DNA of 31,269 nt from DASPWV01 sp046727855 (lineage in GTDB: Bacteria; Acidobacteriota; Vicinamibacteria; Vicinamibacterales; UBA2999): positions 1 through 31,269 of the forward strand of contig JBKPDL010000194.1 in the NCBI GenBank assembly GCA_046727855.1. Direction: 5' to 3'. The notes beneath the pieces were generated by a model. That model was not told the origin of the DNA and ran no database searches. It saw only the letters and a list, made by a program, of their open reading frames with translations. A program made the position numbers and the translations under genes. Below, one piece after another: positions 1 to 8,167 of the stretch. Each line of letters opens with the position of its first letter. Position 1 is the first letter of the stretch.

Positions 1-2
1 AT

Positions 3-110
3 GCGGCCACAGACGTGAATGTTGTACGCGTTGTGGACCCGCATAACGGTCTACGGCGCGCGGAGCGCGCCAAGCCAACAACAAGAACTAGCCAAGGGCC
101 GCGGAGTTAG
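3..110 (+). CDS. Possible 3' end of a gene entering from upstream
   Basis: An open frame runs from the window edge to a TAG at 108-110 (35 codons). Its first two thirds have GC-rich third positions like the neighbouring genes (…DVNVVRVVDPHNGLRR…). The last codons run into the left arm of the inverted repeat at 87-141, as happens to other genes in this window. I do not recognise the product. It may equally be non-coding spacer. Confidence 0.25.
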   Translation, partial: AATDVNVVRVVDPHNGLRRAERAKPTTRTSQGPRS

Positions 111-141
111 CCGGATATCAAGGGCAGGGCCCTTGGCTAGT
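87..141. repeat. 14-bp perfect inverted repeat (hairpin)
   Basis: ACTAGCCAAGGGCC at 87-100 is matched by its exact reverse complement at 128-141 across a 27-base loop. No T-run follows on either strand, so a classical intrinsic terminator is not supported. It lies just upstream of folK and may overlap the tail of the preceding gene. Confidence 0.6.
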
Positions 142-148
142 CCAGCGT

Positions 149-186
149 CCAGCCGTCAGCGCCGAGCGCTGACCGCCGAGAGCTGA
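149..186. repeat. Degenerate short repeat directly before folK
   Basis: The 38 bases before the folK ATG are built from variants of AGC(G/C)GCTGA and its reverse complement (CAGCCGTCAGCGCC… then GCGCTGACCGCCGAGAGCTGA). The start codon follows with no gap. This looks like a small, decayed member of the intergenic repeat elements seen across the window. The GAGAG in it may serve as a weak ribosome-binding site. Confidence 0.4.
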
Positions 187-642
187 ATGCCTCCTGTCGC
201 GATCGCGCTCGGCAGCAATCTCGGTGACTGTGTCGCCCACCTGACATTTGCCGGCGATCGCCTGCGCGATCTACTCGCCGGGTTTCGTCTCTCTTCGTTT
301 CGCGAAACAGAGCCGGTTGGCGTGGCCGGGCAGCCGCGCTTTCTCAATGCGGCCGCGATTGGCCAGACAGCGCTGTCTGCGGGCGAACTGCTGCAGCGCC
401 TCCTTGCGATTGAAAACGAGCGCGGCCGCGAGCGGCCATACGCCGGAGCCGCTCGCACACTCGATCTCGATCTGATTCTCTACGGGGATGAGGTGATCGA
501 GGAACCCGGCTTGCGGGTTCCTCATCCACGATTTCGCGAGCGGCGATTCGTGCTGGAACCATTGATGGAACTCGCGCCCGATTGGGTGGATCCCATCAGC
601 GGCGCAACGATCCGCGAACTGTTCTTCGCTGTCAGTCGATAG
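187..642 (+). CDS. folK: 2-amino-4-hydroxy-6-hydroxymethyldihydropteridine diphosphokinase (HPPK)
   Basis: This cytoplasmic enzyme of folate synthesis transfers pyrophosphate from ATP to 6-hydroxymethyl-7,8-dihydropterin. At 151 aa it has the family's usual length. The N-terminal ALGSNLGD strand-turn is present, followed by RETEPVG and PRFLNAA. The diagnostic block is near residues 85-110: RPYAGAARTLDLDLILYGDE, with the paired Asp residues that bind Mg-ATP. It is followed by VPHPRFRERRFVLEPL. The ATG at 187 is the natural start because the conserved ALGSNLG begins six residues later. The upstream spacer is repeat-derived with only a weak GAGAG as ribosome-binding site. The gene stands alone on the plus strand and converges with the RND pump gene, whose stop lies 17 bases beyond. 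Confidence 0.95.
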   Translation: MPPVAIALGSNLGDCVAHLTFAGDRLRDLLAGFRLSSFRETEPVGVAGQPRFLNAAAIGQTALSAGELLQRLLAIENERGRERPYAGAARTLDLDLILYGDEVIEEPGLRVPHPRFRERRFVLEPLMELAPDWVDPISGATIRELFFAVSR

Positions 643-646
643 TCTG

Positions 647-684
647 TGTTCTCAGTTCTTAGTTCGTCGTTGTTAGTTCTTGCG
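647..684. repeat. AGTTCTT-type repeat at the convergent folK/RND junction
   Basis: The stretch carries repeated (C/T)AGTTCTT units, with GTTCTCAGTTCTTAGTTCG followed by GTTAGTTCTTG. It extends into the 3' end of the minus-strand pump gene and supplies its stop (659-661) and the terminal ELTTTN residues. It is another example of a short-unit intergenic repeat overlapping a coding end. Confidence 0.5.
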
Positions 685-3600
685 CGACGGCAGCGTGACC
701 GCGCTTGAAAATGCCACGCCAGCCTTCCTCGAACAACGTGTACATCGCCGGCACGAACACCAGTGTGATCAACGTCGACGTGAGCAGGCCGCCGATGACG
801 ACGCGGGCGAGCGGAACTTGCAGCTCGGAGCCTTCGCCAATCCCCAGCGACATCGGCACCAGACCCAGCATGGTGCAGCCCGCCGTCATCAGAATCGGCC
901 GCAGACGGTGCCGTCCCGCGGTTTCGATGGCCGGGCGGACGGACATCTTGTCACGATGCCGCAAGGTGTTGGCATAGTCGACCAGCAGAATCGCGTTGCT
1001 CACGACGATGCCGGCCAGCATGATGACGCCGATGTACGCCTGCATGCTGAACGGCGTATTCGTCAGCAGGAGCGCACCCACCACGCCGATGGCCGCGAGC
1101 GGAATCGAGAACATGATGATGAACGGATCGCGCAGCGACTCGTACTGCGACGCCATCACGGTGTAGACGAGGACGATCGCGAGAATCAGCACGAGCTGCA
1201 GCTCGCGGAACGAACGCGCCTGTTCCTCGACCTCGTTGCCGAAGCCCACGTTGAATTCGCGCGGCATCTGCAGCTCGGACAAGCGCGCCCGCACCGCCTC
1301 CACGGCCTGGCTGAGGGTCGTCTCCACCTCGGCGTTCACGCGCTGGATCCGCTCCTGGTTCTTCCGCTCGATCTGCACCGGACCCTGTTCGCGCGACGTC
1401 GCCATGACGCTGCGCGCCGGCAGTACTGGGCCTTTTGGCGTGTCGATCAATACGTCGCCGACGGATGCAAGCTCGTTGCGGTCTTCTTCGCGCAGGCGAA
1501 CGACGATGGGATACTCATTGCCGCCTTCGCGGAACATCGCCGCCTGCGTGCCCGCGAGATTCGTCCGAATGGTGTTGGCCACGCCGGTGACCGTCATCCC
1601 GAAGAGCGCCGCTTTGTCGCGATCGACGATGACGGCGATTTCGGGCCGGCCCTCTTCGCGCCCGACGCGTGAGTCGGCGATCCCGGGCGTGGTATCGAGC
1701 AGCGTTTTCACGTCCTGCGCGACGCGCCGCGATTCTTCGAGATCGTGGCCGCGGACTTCAACGGCAAACCGCCCATCCTGATTCTGTCCACCGCCGCCGG
1801 GCATGCCGCGCATCTGCTGGCCGCCCGAGGGCCGCGCGCGCACGATCACGCCGGGCAGACCGGCGAGTTCGCGCCGCAACGCCATGGCGATCTGCTCGCT
1901 CGAACGCTGGCGCTCGTCCTTCGGCACGAGGCGGACGTTGATGTTGCCGCGGTTGCCGCCGCCGCCGAAGCCGCCGCCGCCCATGCCGCCGCCACCGTTG
2001 GCCGACGTGATCAGCATCGTCGCCTCGGGCACGAGCTCGCGGAGACGCTCCTCCAGCAGAATCAACACGTCTTCGGTGCGCTCGATCCGCGTGCCGACCG
2101 CCAGTTCGGCGTCTACCGTGACCTCGCCTTCGTCGGTCGTCGGCTGCAGCTCGAAGCCGACGCGCTGCAGGAGGACCAGTGCAATGACGAAGAGGACGGC
2201 GCCGGTGGCAAACACCGTGGGTCGGTGCGCGAGCGCGGCGTGCAGGAAGCGCGCGTACAGCTGGTCGATGCCGACGAGCGCGTGATCGCTGAGACGGTAG
2301 ACCGAGCCGAGCACGCCCTTGCGGCCTTCGCCGTGATCCGGCGGATCGAGGAAGCGGGAGCACAGCACCGGGACAATCGTGACGGCGACAAACAGCGACA
2401 TCGCCAGCGAGAACGAGACCACCGCCGCGAGCTGACCGAACATAATGCTCGACACGCCGGTGAGGAAGAGCATTGGCACGAACACCGCGATGTGCGTCAG
2501 CGTCGATGCGAGAATCGCCGACCACACCTCTTCACTGCCGTCGATTGCCGCGGTCATCCGGTCTTTGCCCATTTCGAGATGGCGATAGGTGTTCTCGAGC
2601 ACGACGATCGCCGCGTCCACGATCATGCCGATGCCAAGCGCAAGACCGCCGAAGGTCATCGTGTTGAGCGTATAGCCGCCGAAGTAGAGCAGCGCGAACG
2701 TGCCGATCACTGAGATCGGAATCGAGGTGCAGATGATCAGGGTCGAGCGGACATTGCGCAGGAACAGGAAGATGATCACCACGACCAGGAGGCAGCCGAT
2801 GGCCGCGTGTTCCTTGACGCTGTTGATCGCGCGCTCGATGAACTTGGACTGATCGTCGAGCACCGACAGGCGCACGCCGGGCACTTCCTGGTTGATGCGC
2901 TCGATTTCCTTCTTCACCGCCTGCGCCACCAGCACGGTGTTCTTGCCCGACTGCTTCTGCACGCGCATGCGTACGCCAGGACGGCCGTTGATGCGCGTGA
3001 CGTTGCGGCGATCCTCGGTACCGTCATACACGTTGGCGATGTCTCTCAGGTACACCGGCACCGGCACGTCGCCGCGCGTGAAGACGATCAGATTCTTGAT
3101 GTCTTCGATGTCTTTGTACTGACCGGGGCTGCGCAGCAGAAAACGGCGGTCCGCATCCTCAACCTCGCCAAGCGGGATGTTTTCATTCTCCGACCGGATG
3201 GCGTTGACGATGCGATCGACCGGCAGATTCATCGCGGTGATGCGCTCTTTCGAGAGATCAACGCGGATTTGACGCCGCAAGCCGCCATCGATCGTCACCG
3301 ACGCAACACCCTCGGCGCGCTCGAGCCGCGGCGAGAGCTCGTTCTGCGCCATCTCGCGCAGCGTGACCGGATTGTAGTCGCCTTCGACGCCGATGCCCAT
3401 GATCGGCATGGCATTGGAGTCGAACTTGAACACCGTCGGGGCGTCCGCGTCCTCGGGAAGGCGGGCGCGGATGCGATCGATTCGGGTGCGGACCTCGTCG
3501 GCCGCCTCGCTCAAATCCGTGCCCCAGGCAAACTGGAGCCGGACGTTGCTGTTGCCTTCCGACGAGCTGGAATTGACCTGTTCGAGACCAGCGATCGCCG

Positions 3601-3814
3601 ACACGGCCTGTTCGACCGGCCGCGTCACGAGCTCCTCCATCTCCAACGGGCCGACGCCCTGATAGTTGACGCGGACGGTGATGCTCGGAAATTCGCTTTC
3701 GGGCATCAGGTCCACCGGCAGGCGGCCCAGCGAGATCGCGCCCAGCAAGATCACGACGAAGCTGATCATGAACATCGTGACCGGGCGATGGATGGCGAGG
3801 CGAGGAATGCTCAT
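659..3814 (-). CDS. RND-family efflux pump, inner-membrane subunit (AcrB-like)
   Basis: Proton-driven inner-membrane transporter of a tripartite efflux system (ACR_tran family), about 1051 aa, the usual length. The start is taken at 3814, giving MSIPRLAIHRPVTMFM. An in-frame start 12 codons upstream lies in the heptamer repeat and would add repeat-encoded residues. TM1 is near residues 8-28. The TM4 motif GMIVDAAIVVLEN near residue 400 has one Asp where AcrB has two (VDD). This VDA pattern is also seen in metal-type RND pumps, so the substrate cannot be assigned. The periplasmic half has glycine-rich insertions near residues 608-630 and 665-675. The C-terminal ELTTTN is encoded by a repeat. 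It is the last gene of the run TolC-like, adaptor, pump, all read leftward. Confidence 0.97.
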   Translation of the reverse strand: MSIPRLAIHRPVTMFMISFVVILLGAISLGRLPVDLMPESEFPSITVRVNYQGVGPLEMEELVTRPVEQAVSAIAGLEQVNSSSSEGNSNVRLQFAWGTDLSEAADEVRTRIDRIRARLPEDADAPTVFKFDSNAMPIMGIGVEGDYNPVTLREMAQNELSPRLERAEGVASVTIDGGLRRQIRVDLSKERITAMNLPVDRIVNAIRSENENIPLGEVEDADRRFLLRSPGQYKDIEDIKNLIVFTRGDVPVPVYLRDIANVYDGTEDRRNVTRINGRPGVRMRVQKQSGKNTVLVAQAVKKEIERINQEVPGVRLSVLDDQSKFIERAINSVKEHAAIGCLLVVVIIFLFLRNVRSTLIICTSIPISVIGTFALLYFGGYTLNTMTFGGLALGIGMIVDAAIVVLENTYRHLEMGKDRMTAAIDGSEEVWSAILASTLTHIAVFVPMLFLTGVSSIMFGQLAAVVSFSLAMSLFVAVTIVPVLCSRFLDPPDHGEGRKGVLGSVYRLSDHALVGIDQLYARFLHAALAHRPTVFATGAVLFVIALVLLQRVGFELQPTTDEGEVTVDAELAVGTRIERTEDVLILLEERLRELVPEATMLITSANGGGGMGGGGFGGGGNRGNINVRLVPKDERQRSSEQIAMALRRELAGLPGVIVRARPSGGQQMRGMPGGGGQNQDGRFAVEVRGHDLEESRRVAQDVKTLLDTTPGIADSRVGREEGRPEIAVIVDRDKAALFGMTVTGVANTIRTNLAGTQAAMFREGGNEYPIVVRLREEDRNELASVGDVLIDTPKGPVLPARSVMATSREQGPVQIERKNQERIQRVNAEVETTLSQAVEAVRARLSELQMPREFNVGFGNEVEEQARSFRELQLVLILAIVLVYTVMASQYESLRDPFIIMFSIPLAAIGVVGALLLTNTPFSMQAYIGVIMLAGIVVSNAILLVDYANTLRHRDKMSVRPAIETAGRHRLRPILMTAGCTMLGLVPMSLGIGEGSELQVPLARVVIGGLLTSTLITLVFVPAMYTLFEEGWRGIFKRGHAAVAQELTTTN

Positions 3815-3831
3815 GGAGTCTCCGCTATCAG

Positions 3832-3927
3832 TTACAAGTTCAAAGTTCAAAGTTCAAAGTTAACTTCCCGACTCAACTGACAACTTTCCAACTCACTTTG
3901 AACGTTGAACTTTGAACTTTGAACTTA
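3832..3927. repeat. Inverted heptamer tandem-repeat element, locus 1
   Basis: The left arm holds tandem CAAAGTT units (3838-3862) and the right arm holds tandem TTTGAAC/AACTTTG units (3896-3926). About 35 bases of degenerate AACTNNC-like units lie between them. The arms can pair over roughly 25 bp. The element fills the gap between the RND adaptor and pump genes. Its right arm contains the TAA stop of the adaptor (3925-3927). The same unit recurs at 12403-12494 and 13958-14060. Confidence 0.9.
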
Positions 3928-5499
3928 CGCTATTGGTCGCTGTTGCTCAACGCTCTGGTTTTGACGCGGACGCCGGGCCGGATTCTGTCCGTCCTGCTGC
4001 TCGCTGCCGTCCGGACGCTGCCCGCGACCGCGACCGCCGCGTTGTCCGTCACCGCGCTGCAGTCCCTCGCCGGGCTGACCCTCCGGCCGCGTGACCCCCT
4101 GGCCCGGTTGACGCTGTCCAAAGGCGCCCGGCCCAGCTGCGCCGGGACCGGACGGCGGTCCGGGGCCGCGGGACGCGCCGGATCCTTCGCCGCGATTGCC
4201 GGGGCCGCCACGTCCGCCGCGGCCGCCGGGGGCGGCACCGGCAATCACCAGCTGATCGTCGCGGCGAAGCGCGCCCGCACCCGTTGAAACGATCACTTCA
4301 CCGTCAGTCAGGCCCTCGAGGATTTCCGCCTGATCGTTGTTCTCGATCCCAACCTTCACCGCCTTGAACTTCGCGCGGCCGTCTTCGCTCGGCTGATACA
4401 CGCCGCGTTCGCCCTGCGAATCGACGAGCGCGATCTTGGGCACGACGAGCACGTTTTGCTTGTCTTCGACCGTCAGATCGACGCGCGCGTACATGCCGGG
4501 CTTGAGCCGGAACTGGGGATTGAGAATCTCGATTTCCATCGGCGCCGTGCGCGTCGACGGATCGAGCACGGGAGACAGGCGCGCGATCCGGCCGCTGAAC
4601 TTTTCGCCCGGGAAGGCGTCCACTTCGACCTGCGCGCGGTCGCCGACGTTGACCGCCTTCAGATCTTTCTCAACCACGTTGGTGACCAGGCGCAACGACG
4701 AAATGTCCACCACCGATGCGACCGGCTGGTTCTGCGACGCCATGGCGCCGACGTCGAGATTGCGTTTGCTGACGAAGCCATCCACTGGGGAGATCACGTT
4801 GGTGTTGGCCAGGTTGATCTTGAGCTCCTGCATCCGCGCTTGCGACTGCGCCAGCTGCGCGCGTGCGAGATCAAGCGCCGCCACCGCCGATGTGTAGCGT
4901 GCTTCGGCGTCGTCGAGCGTCTGCTTGGGCAGCAACTGACGGTCGAACAGATTCCGCGAGCGCTCGACGTTGGTTTGCGCGAGATTGAGATCGGCGTCAC
5001 GCTGCCGTATCGTGGCTTCCACAACCTGATGCGAGGCCTCCGCCTGCCGCACCTGCTCGACGAGCTCGCGATCCTCGATTTTCGCCAGCACCTGTCCGCG
5101 GCGAATGCGGTCGCCGAGCTTGACGCTAATCGACGTGATGCGGCCGGCCGCCCGCGGGACGACGTCGACGGTCTGCTCTCCGATCAGGTTGCCAACCGCC
5201 GTCAAGAACGCCGCGACGTTGCCGCGCGATACCTTGGTGACTTCCACGGTCATCGGAGGCCGGAAGCCGCCGCCGGGACCGCCCATGCCCCCGCCAAAGC
5301 CGCCGCCGGGAGATCCGCCCTGGCCTTGTGCGCCGCCGCGACCGCCGCGTCCGCCACGACCGCCTTGCCCTTCGCGCTGACCGCCATCGGCCTGCGTGCC
5401 GGCAGCCGCTGCCGGCTCTTCACGCCGCAGGAACCCGAAGTAGACGGCCGCCCCGGCGACAAGGACGGCGATCACGCCAATCGCTACAAATTTCCGCAT
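3925..5499 (-). CDS. RND efflux periplasmic adaptor (membrane fusion protein)
   Basis: HlyD/AcrA-type adaptor, about 524 aa, linking the inner-membrane pump to the outer-membrane channel. The start at 5499 gives MRKFVAIGVIAVLVAGAAVYF, an N-terminal membrane anchor or signal. A 13-codon upstream extension is not needed. A Gly/Arg/Gln-rich linker follows at about residues 35-75 (GGRGGRGGRGG). Next come the lipoyl and coiled-coil hairpin (DRIRRGQVLAKIEDRELVEQ… then QTNVERSRNLFDRQLLPKQ) and the beta-barrel (GMYARVDL). The last ~110 residues are another low-complexity Gly/Arg/Pro/Gln tail, so the protein is longer than typical adaptors (~370-400 aa). The stop codon lies inside the heptamer element. 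It sits between the channel and pump genes as in classic efflux operons. Confidence 0.96.
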   Translation of the reverse strand: MRKFVAIGVIAVLVAGAAVYFGFLRREEPAAAAGTQADGGQREGQGGRGGRGGRGGAQGQGGSPGGGFGGGMGGPGGGFRPPMTVEVTKVSRGNVAAFLTAVGNLIGEQTVDVVPRAAGRITSISVKLGDRIRRGQVLAKIEDRELVEQVRQAEASHQVVEATIRQRDADLNLAQTNVERSRNLFDRQLLPKQTLDDAEARYTSAVAALDLARAQLAQSQARMQELKINLANTNVISPVDGFVSKRNLDVGAMASQNQPVASVVDISSLRLVTNVVEKDLKAVNVGDRAQVEVDAFPGEKFSGRIARLSPVLDPSTRTAPMEIEILNPQFRLKPGMYARVDLTVEDKQNVLVVPKIALVDSQGERGVYQPSEDGRAKFKAVKVGIENNDQAEILEGLTDGEVIVSTGAGALRRDDQLVIAGAAPGGRGGRGGPGNRGEGSGASRGPGPPSGPGAAGPGAFGQRQPGQGVTRPEGQPGEGLQRGDGQRGGRGRGQRPDGSEQQDGQNPARRPRQNQSVEQQRPIA

Positions 5500-5557
5500 A
5501 TGAAAACCAACAATCTTAACTCGACAACCGACACGCACCGTCTTCGATCAGCCAGAT

Positions 5558-5734
5558 CACGTGAGTTCCTCACGTCAGTTCACACGGGTTCCCGGTTCCT
5601 TACGCGGGTTCCCCTGGGACATTCGCCTCGCTTCTACACCGGCGTCGAACTACCCTGAACGAACCCCCGTCACGAACCGTCGTGAACCCACGTAAGGAAC
5701 CCACGTGAGGAACCCATGTGAGGAGTGTTCGTGA
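5558..5734. repeat. Inverted ~13-bp tandem-repeat element
   Basis: The spacer of 244 bases between the TolC-like and adaptor genes is largely this element. The right arm (5657-5734) has consecutive AGGAACCCACGTG-type units (CACGTA, CACGTG and CATGTG variants). The left arm (5558-5614) carries the reverse complement (CACGTGAGTTCCT, CACGTCAGTTCA, TACGCGGGTTCCC). About 40 bases separate the arms. The layout matches the heptamer elements but the unit is unrelated in sequence and length. No gene is seen in the spacer. Confidence 0.85.
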
Positions 5735-5743
5735 TCCGTTCGT

Positions 5744-7522
5744 TCACTGCTGCTGCTGCTGTGTGTTCGTACCACCACCTGTTGCCTGTCCACCTGTCGT
5801 CTGTCCACCTGTTGTCTGTCCACCTGTTGTCTGTCCGCCAGAGTTGCCGTTACTACCACCCGGTGCCTCCTGAGCGCGCTCGAAGGTCACGAGCGACTTG
5901 CGGTAGTCGGCGAGCGCGCGCAGTTCCGTGTTCTGCGCGTCACGCAGGTCGCGCTGCGCCTGCACGACGAAGAAGTTGGTGGACATGCCGACGTCGAACT
6001 TGCTCTGTTCCGCTTCGAGGCGCTTTTCGGCAAGCTCGCGCGCGGCCTGCGCCGCTTCGACGCGCTTCAAGTTGCTTTGCACTGTGATCGCCGCGTTGGT
6101 GACCTCGGTGGCCACCTGCAATTCGAGCGCGCGCAAACGCGCCTGCGACTGCGAGCGCTGGACGCGAGCGCGGGCGTACTGAGCGTCGGACTGGCTCTCG
6201 CCGATGTTGTAGGACATGTTCACCTGCAAGTTCCAGTTGGGATAATCGCGGTTCGTCAAGAGTTTCAACGCGTCGGCGTAGCCACCCGGAGTCGTACCGG
6301 TCACGACGCTGTTCAATCGGTCGCCGGTACGCTGAAATTGCGTGCCACCGATACCCTGCGCGCCGTAGCTGGTGATCAGATCAACCGCAGGCAGACTTTG
6401 ATTCCTGTAGTACTTGATCGAGACATCGTTGCTCTCGAGATTTTTGCGCGCGCTGACCAGATCGGTGCGGCGTTCAATTGCGCGCCGCACGGCGCCCTCA
6501 ATGTCGGTTGGTGCAGGAGCGAGCGACGGCAAGTCGATTGGCTGCAGCTGCTGGCGCCACAGCGGATCTTCGGTGCCGCTCACCAGGAAGCGCTTCAATG
6601 CGAGCTCCGCAGTTTGCATGGTCGCTTCAGCGGCGGCCAGCGTTTGGCGGCGAGTGGCTGCTTCCGCTTCTGCTTGAACGATGTCCAGCGGCGCCAGCGT
6701 GCCAACTTCCACGCGCGCACGGTTGTCTTCGACGAGCTTATTTGCTAGTTCGAGCGCGCGTTGCGCGACCTCAACGGCATTCTGCGAAAAGACGAGATCC
6801 CAATACGCGTTGCGCACGTTGGCCAGTGTGGTGGTGATCGTCGCGCGCAGATCCTCTTCCGAGATCTCTCGGTTGATCTGCGTGACAAGCAGTTGCTGGC
6901 GCAGGTTGTCAATGAAGAGTCCGCGCAGCAGTGGCTGCGTGTAGGCGAAGCGAAGACCCGCGGTGTAGGTCGGATTGAAGTTCGCAAACGCGTCCGTCGT
7001 CACGAGGCGGCTGTTGGTGAACGACAGCGTGTAATTGCCGCCGAATTTCGCGAGCGACTGGTTGAAACCGAAGTTGTAGGTCGTGGTGTCGTTGTTGACG
7101 CGCTGACCACCGCTCAACAAGCTGTTCGGCAACCGCATCTGTGCGCTCTGGCCGATCGTGGAGGACGCGACGGGGCGGTACTGGTTCTTGACCGCGGCAA
7201 TTTGCAAATCGACCGACTGCGGGTTCAAACGTTCGACGGCAATATCGAGGTTCTTCTCGAGCGCGAGCTGGACGACATCGGCGAGCCTCAGCTCGCGAAC
7301 GCCCCCCGGCGCCGGTGTGCCGACCGAGCGCTGGACATCGGGCGCGGTCTCGAGTTGCTGAAGCCCCGCTTCATAGCGCGCCACCGCTTCCCGCACGAGC
7401 GCATCCTGGCGCGCCAGGTCGCTCTGGTTCGTTGACGGAGCCGTCGGCGTTTGCGCCGAGGCCGAGGCAGACCAGACGAGAAAGGCCGCGACCGCGGCCG
7501 CATAACGAAATTGCAGATTCAT
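5744..7522 (-). CDS. TolC-like outer-membrane efflux channel protein
   Basis: Outer-membrane factor (OEP family) forming the exit duct of the efflux system, 592 aa. The N-terminus MNLQFRYAAAVAAFLVWSAS followed by ASAQ is a signal peptide with predicted cleavage after ~residue 23. Two OEP repeats follow, with long coiled-coil-prone Ala/Glu/Arg segments (for example LEVATEVTNAAITVQSNLKR-like text near residues 470-490, and EKRLEAEQSKFDVGMSTNF). The C-terminus is unusual: about four GGQTT units and then a poly-Gln tail, encoded by a 15-bp DNA repeat. The gene begins 23 bases after the Spy-like gene, and GGAAC just before the ATG may be its ribosome-binding site. It heads the channel, adaptor and pump trio. 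Confidence 0.95.
   Translation of the reverse strand: MNLQFRYAAAVAAFLVWSASASAQTPTAPSTNQSDLARQDALVREAVARYEAGLQQLETAPDVQRSVGTPAPGGVRELRLADVVQLALEKNLDIAVERLNPQSVDLQIAAVKNQYRPVASSTIGQSAQMRLPNSLLSGGQRVNNDTTTYNFGFNQSLAKFGGNYTLSFTNSRLVTTDAFANFNPTYTAGLRFAYTQPLLRGLFIDNLRQQLLVTQINREISEEDLRATITTTLANVRNAYWDLVFSQNAVEVAQRALELANKLVEDNRARVEVGTLAPLDIVQAEAEAATRRQTLAAAEATMQTAELALKRFLVSGTEDPLWRQQLQPIDLPSLAPAPTDIEGAVRRAIERRTDLVSARKNLESNDVSIKYYRNQSLPAVDLITSYGAQGIGGTQFQRTGDRLNSVVTGTTPGGYADALKLLTNRDYPNWNLQVNMSYNIGESQSDAQYARARVQRSQSQARLRALELQVATEVTNAAITVQSNLKRVEAAQAARELAEKRLEAEQSKFDVGMSTNFFVVQAQRDLRDAQNTELRALADYRKSLVTFERAQEAPGGSNGNSGGQTTGGQTTGGQTTGGQATGGGTNTQQQQQ
5771..5836. repeat. 15-bp in-frame tandem repeat in the TolC-like gene
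   Basis: CTGTCCACCTGT(C/T)GT is repeated at 5786-5800, 5801-5815 and 5816-5830, with partial copies on both sides. On the coding (minus) strand it encodes repeated TTGGQ. A unit length divisible by three means copy number can vary without loss of frame. Confidence 0.9.
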
Positions 7523-7545
7523 GTTCCGTTCCGAAGTGAAAGGAG

Positions 7546-8004
7546 TTACCGCTGCTTGCGATCCGAGCCATGCCGACGAGAGCGGCCGTGCTGCTTTTCG
7601 TCCTTCTCGAAGAGCTCATGCAGCTTTGTGCTTTGCTCCGCGGTGAGGATGCGGCGCATCCGCACCAGCATGAGGGTTCGGGTTTTGCTCAGATCCGCGC
7701 GCGCTGCTTCGACGCGCCCGACGAACTGTTCGATTTCGGGCTCGTCCACTTTGGCGTCGTGAATCATGTTCGAGAGTTCGTCCTCGAGCTTGTCGAGCGC
7801 TCGCTTCTGCGCACGGAGCGCCGGCTGCACAGCCTGGAAGACCGCTTCGATCCGGGAGCTCTGATCAGGCGTGAGCCGCAGCTCCTTGACGAAGCGTTCG
7901 TCCTTCCACCACTTGAAGCTCTGAGCCGCGACCGCAGGCGCTCCGACGACGAGGGCCAGCAAAGACAACGTGAGACAAACAAACAACTTACGGGACATTT
8001 TCAT
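7546..8004 (-). CDS. Spy/CpxP-like periplasmic protein with LTxxQ motifs
   Basis: Small secreted protein of 152 aa from the chosen start (MKMSRKLFVCLTLSLLALVV…), which gives a clean signal peptide ending near AVAAQS. An ATG two codons later is equally possible, and an in-frame upstream extension to 8133 is proline/arginine-rich and unlikely. Two LTxxQ-like motifs are visible: LTPDQSSRIEAVF and LTAEQSTKLHELF. They mark the Spy/CpxP/ZraP superfamily of helical periplasmic chaperones and envelope or metal-stress sensors. The tail is basic and histidine-containing (HGRSRRHGSDRK). It precedes the TolC-like gene by 23 bases and follows ispH after a 163-base gap, which suggests a link to envelope stress and efflux. 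The exact ligand is unknown. Confidence 0.8.
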   Translation of the reverse strand: MKMSRKLFVCLTLSLLALVVGAPAVAAQSFKWWKDERFVKELRLTPDQSSRIEAVFQAVQPALRAQKRALDKLEDELSNMIHDAKVDEPEIEQFVGRVEAARADLSKTRTLMLVRMRRILTAEQSTKLHELFEKDEKQHGRSRRHGSDRKQR

Positions 8005-8167
8005 GGGCGCTTCGAAGGGGTTACGACGGCGCCGGACGGCCTGTTTACGGCTGACGTTACACCCGCGGCGTTTTTCGCCACGACGGGACGCCGGGGGAGG
8101 GCGGGAATGCGGCACTGGCGGCTGAAAGCTCACGCGGGTGAGACCGTCTCGTGGTCGAGTCCGCCGG

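Noticed and set aside
680..1672. 330-codon open frame antisense to the RND pump gene
   Set aside because: It mirrors the pump's codon pattern in a GC-rich gene, encodes His/Arg/Asp-rich sequence with no recognisable family, and lies wholly within a well-supported gene.
3832..3927. CRISPR-like array
   Set aside because: Units are only 7 bp, contiguous and inverted, with no spacers and no cas genes.
4456..5658. 400-codon plus-strand frame antisense to the adaptor gene
   Set aside because: It is a compositional shadow that runs into the 13-bp repeat element, with no start context or family resemblance.
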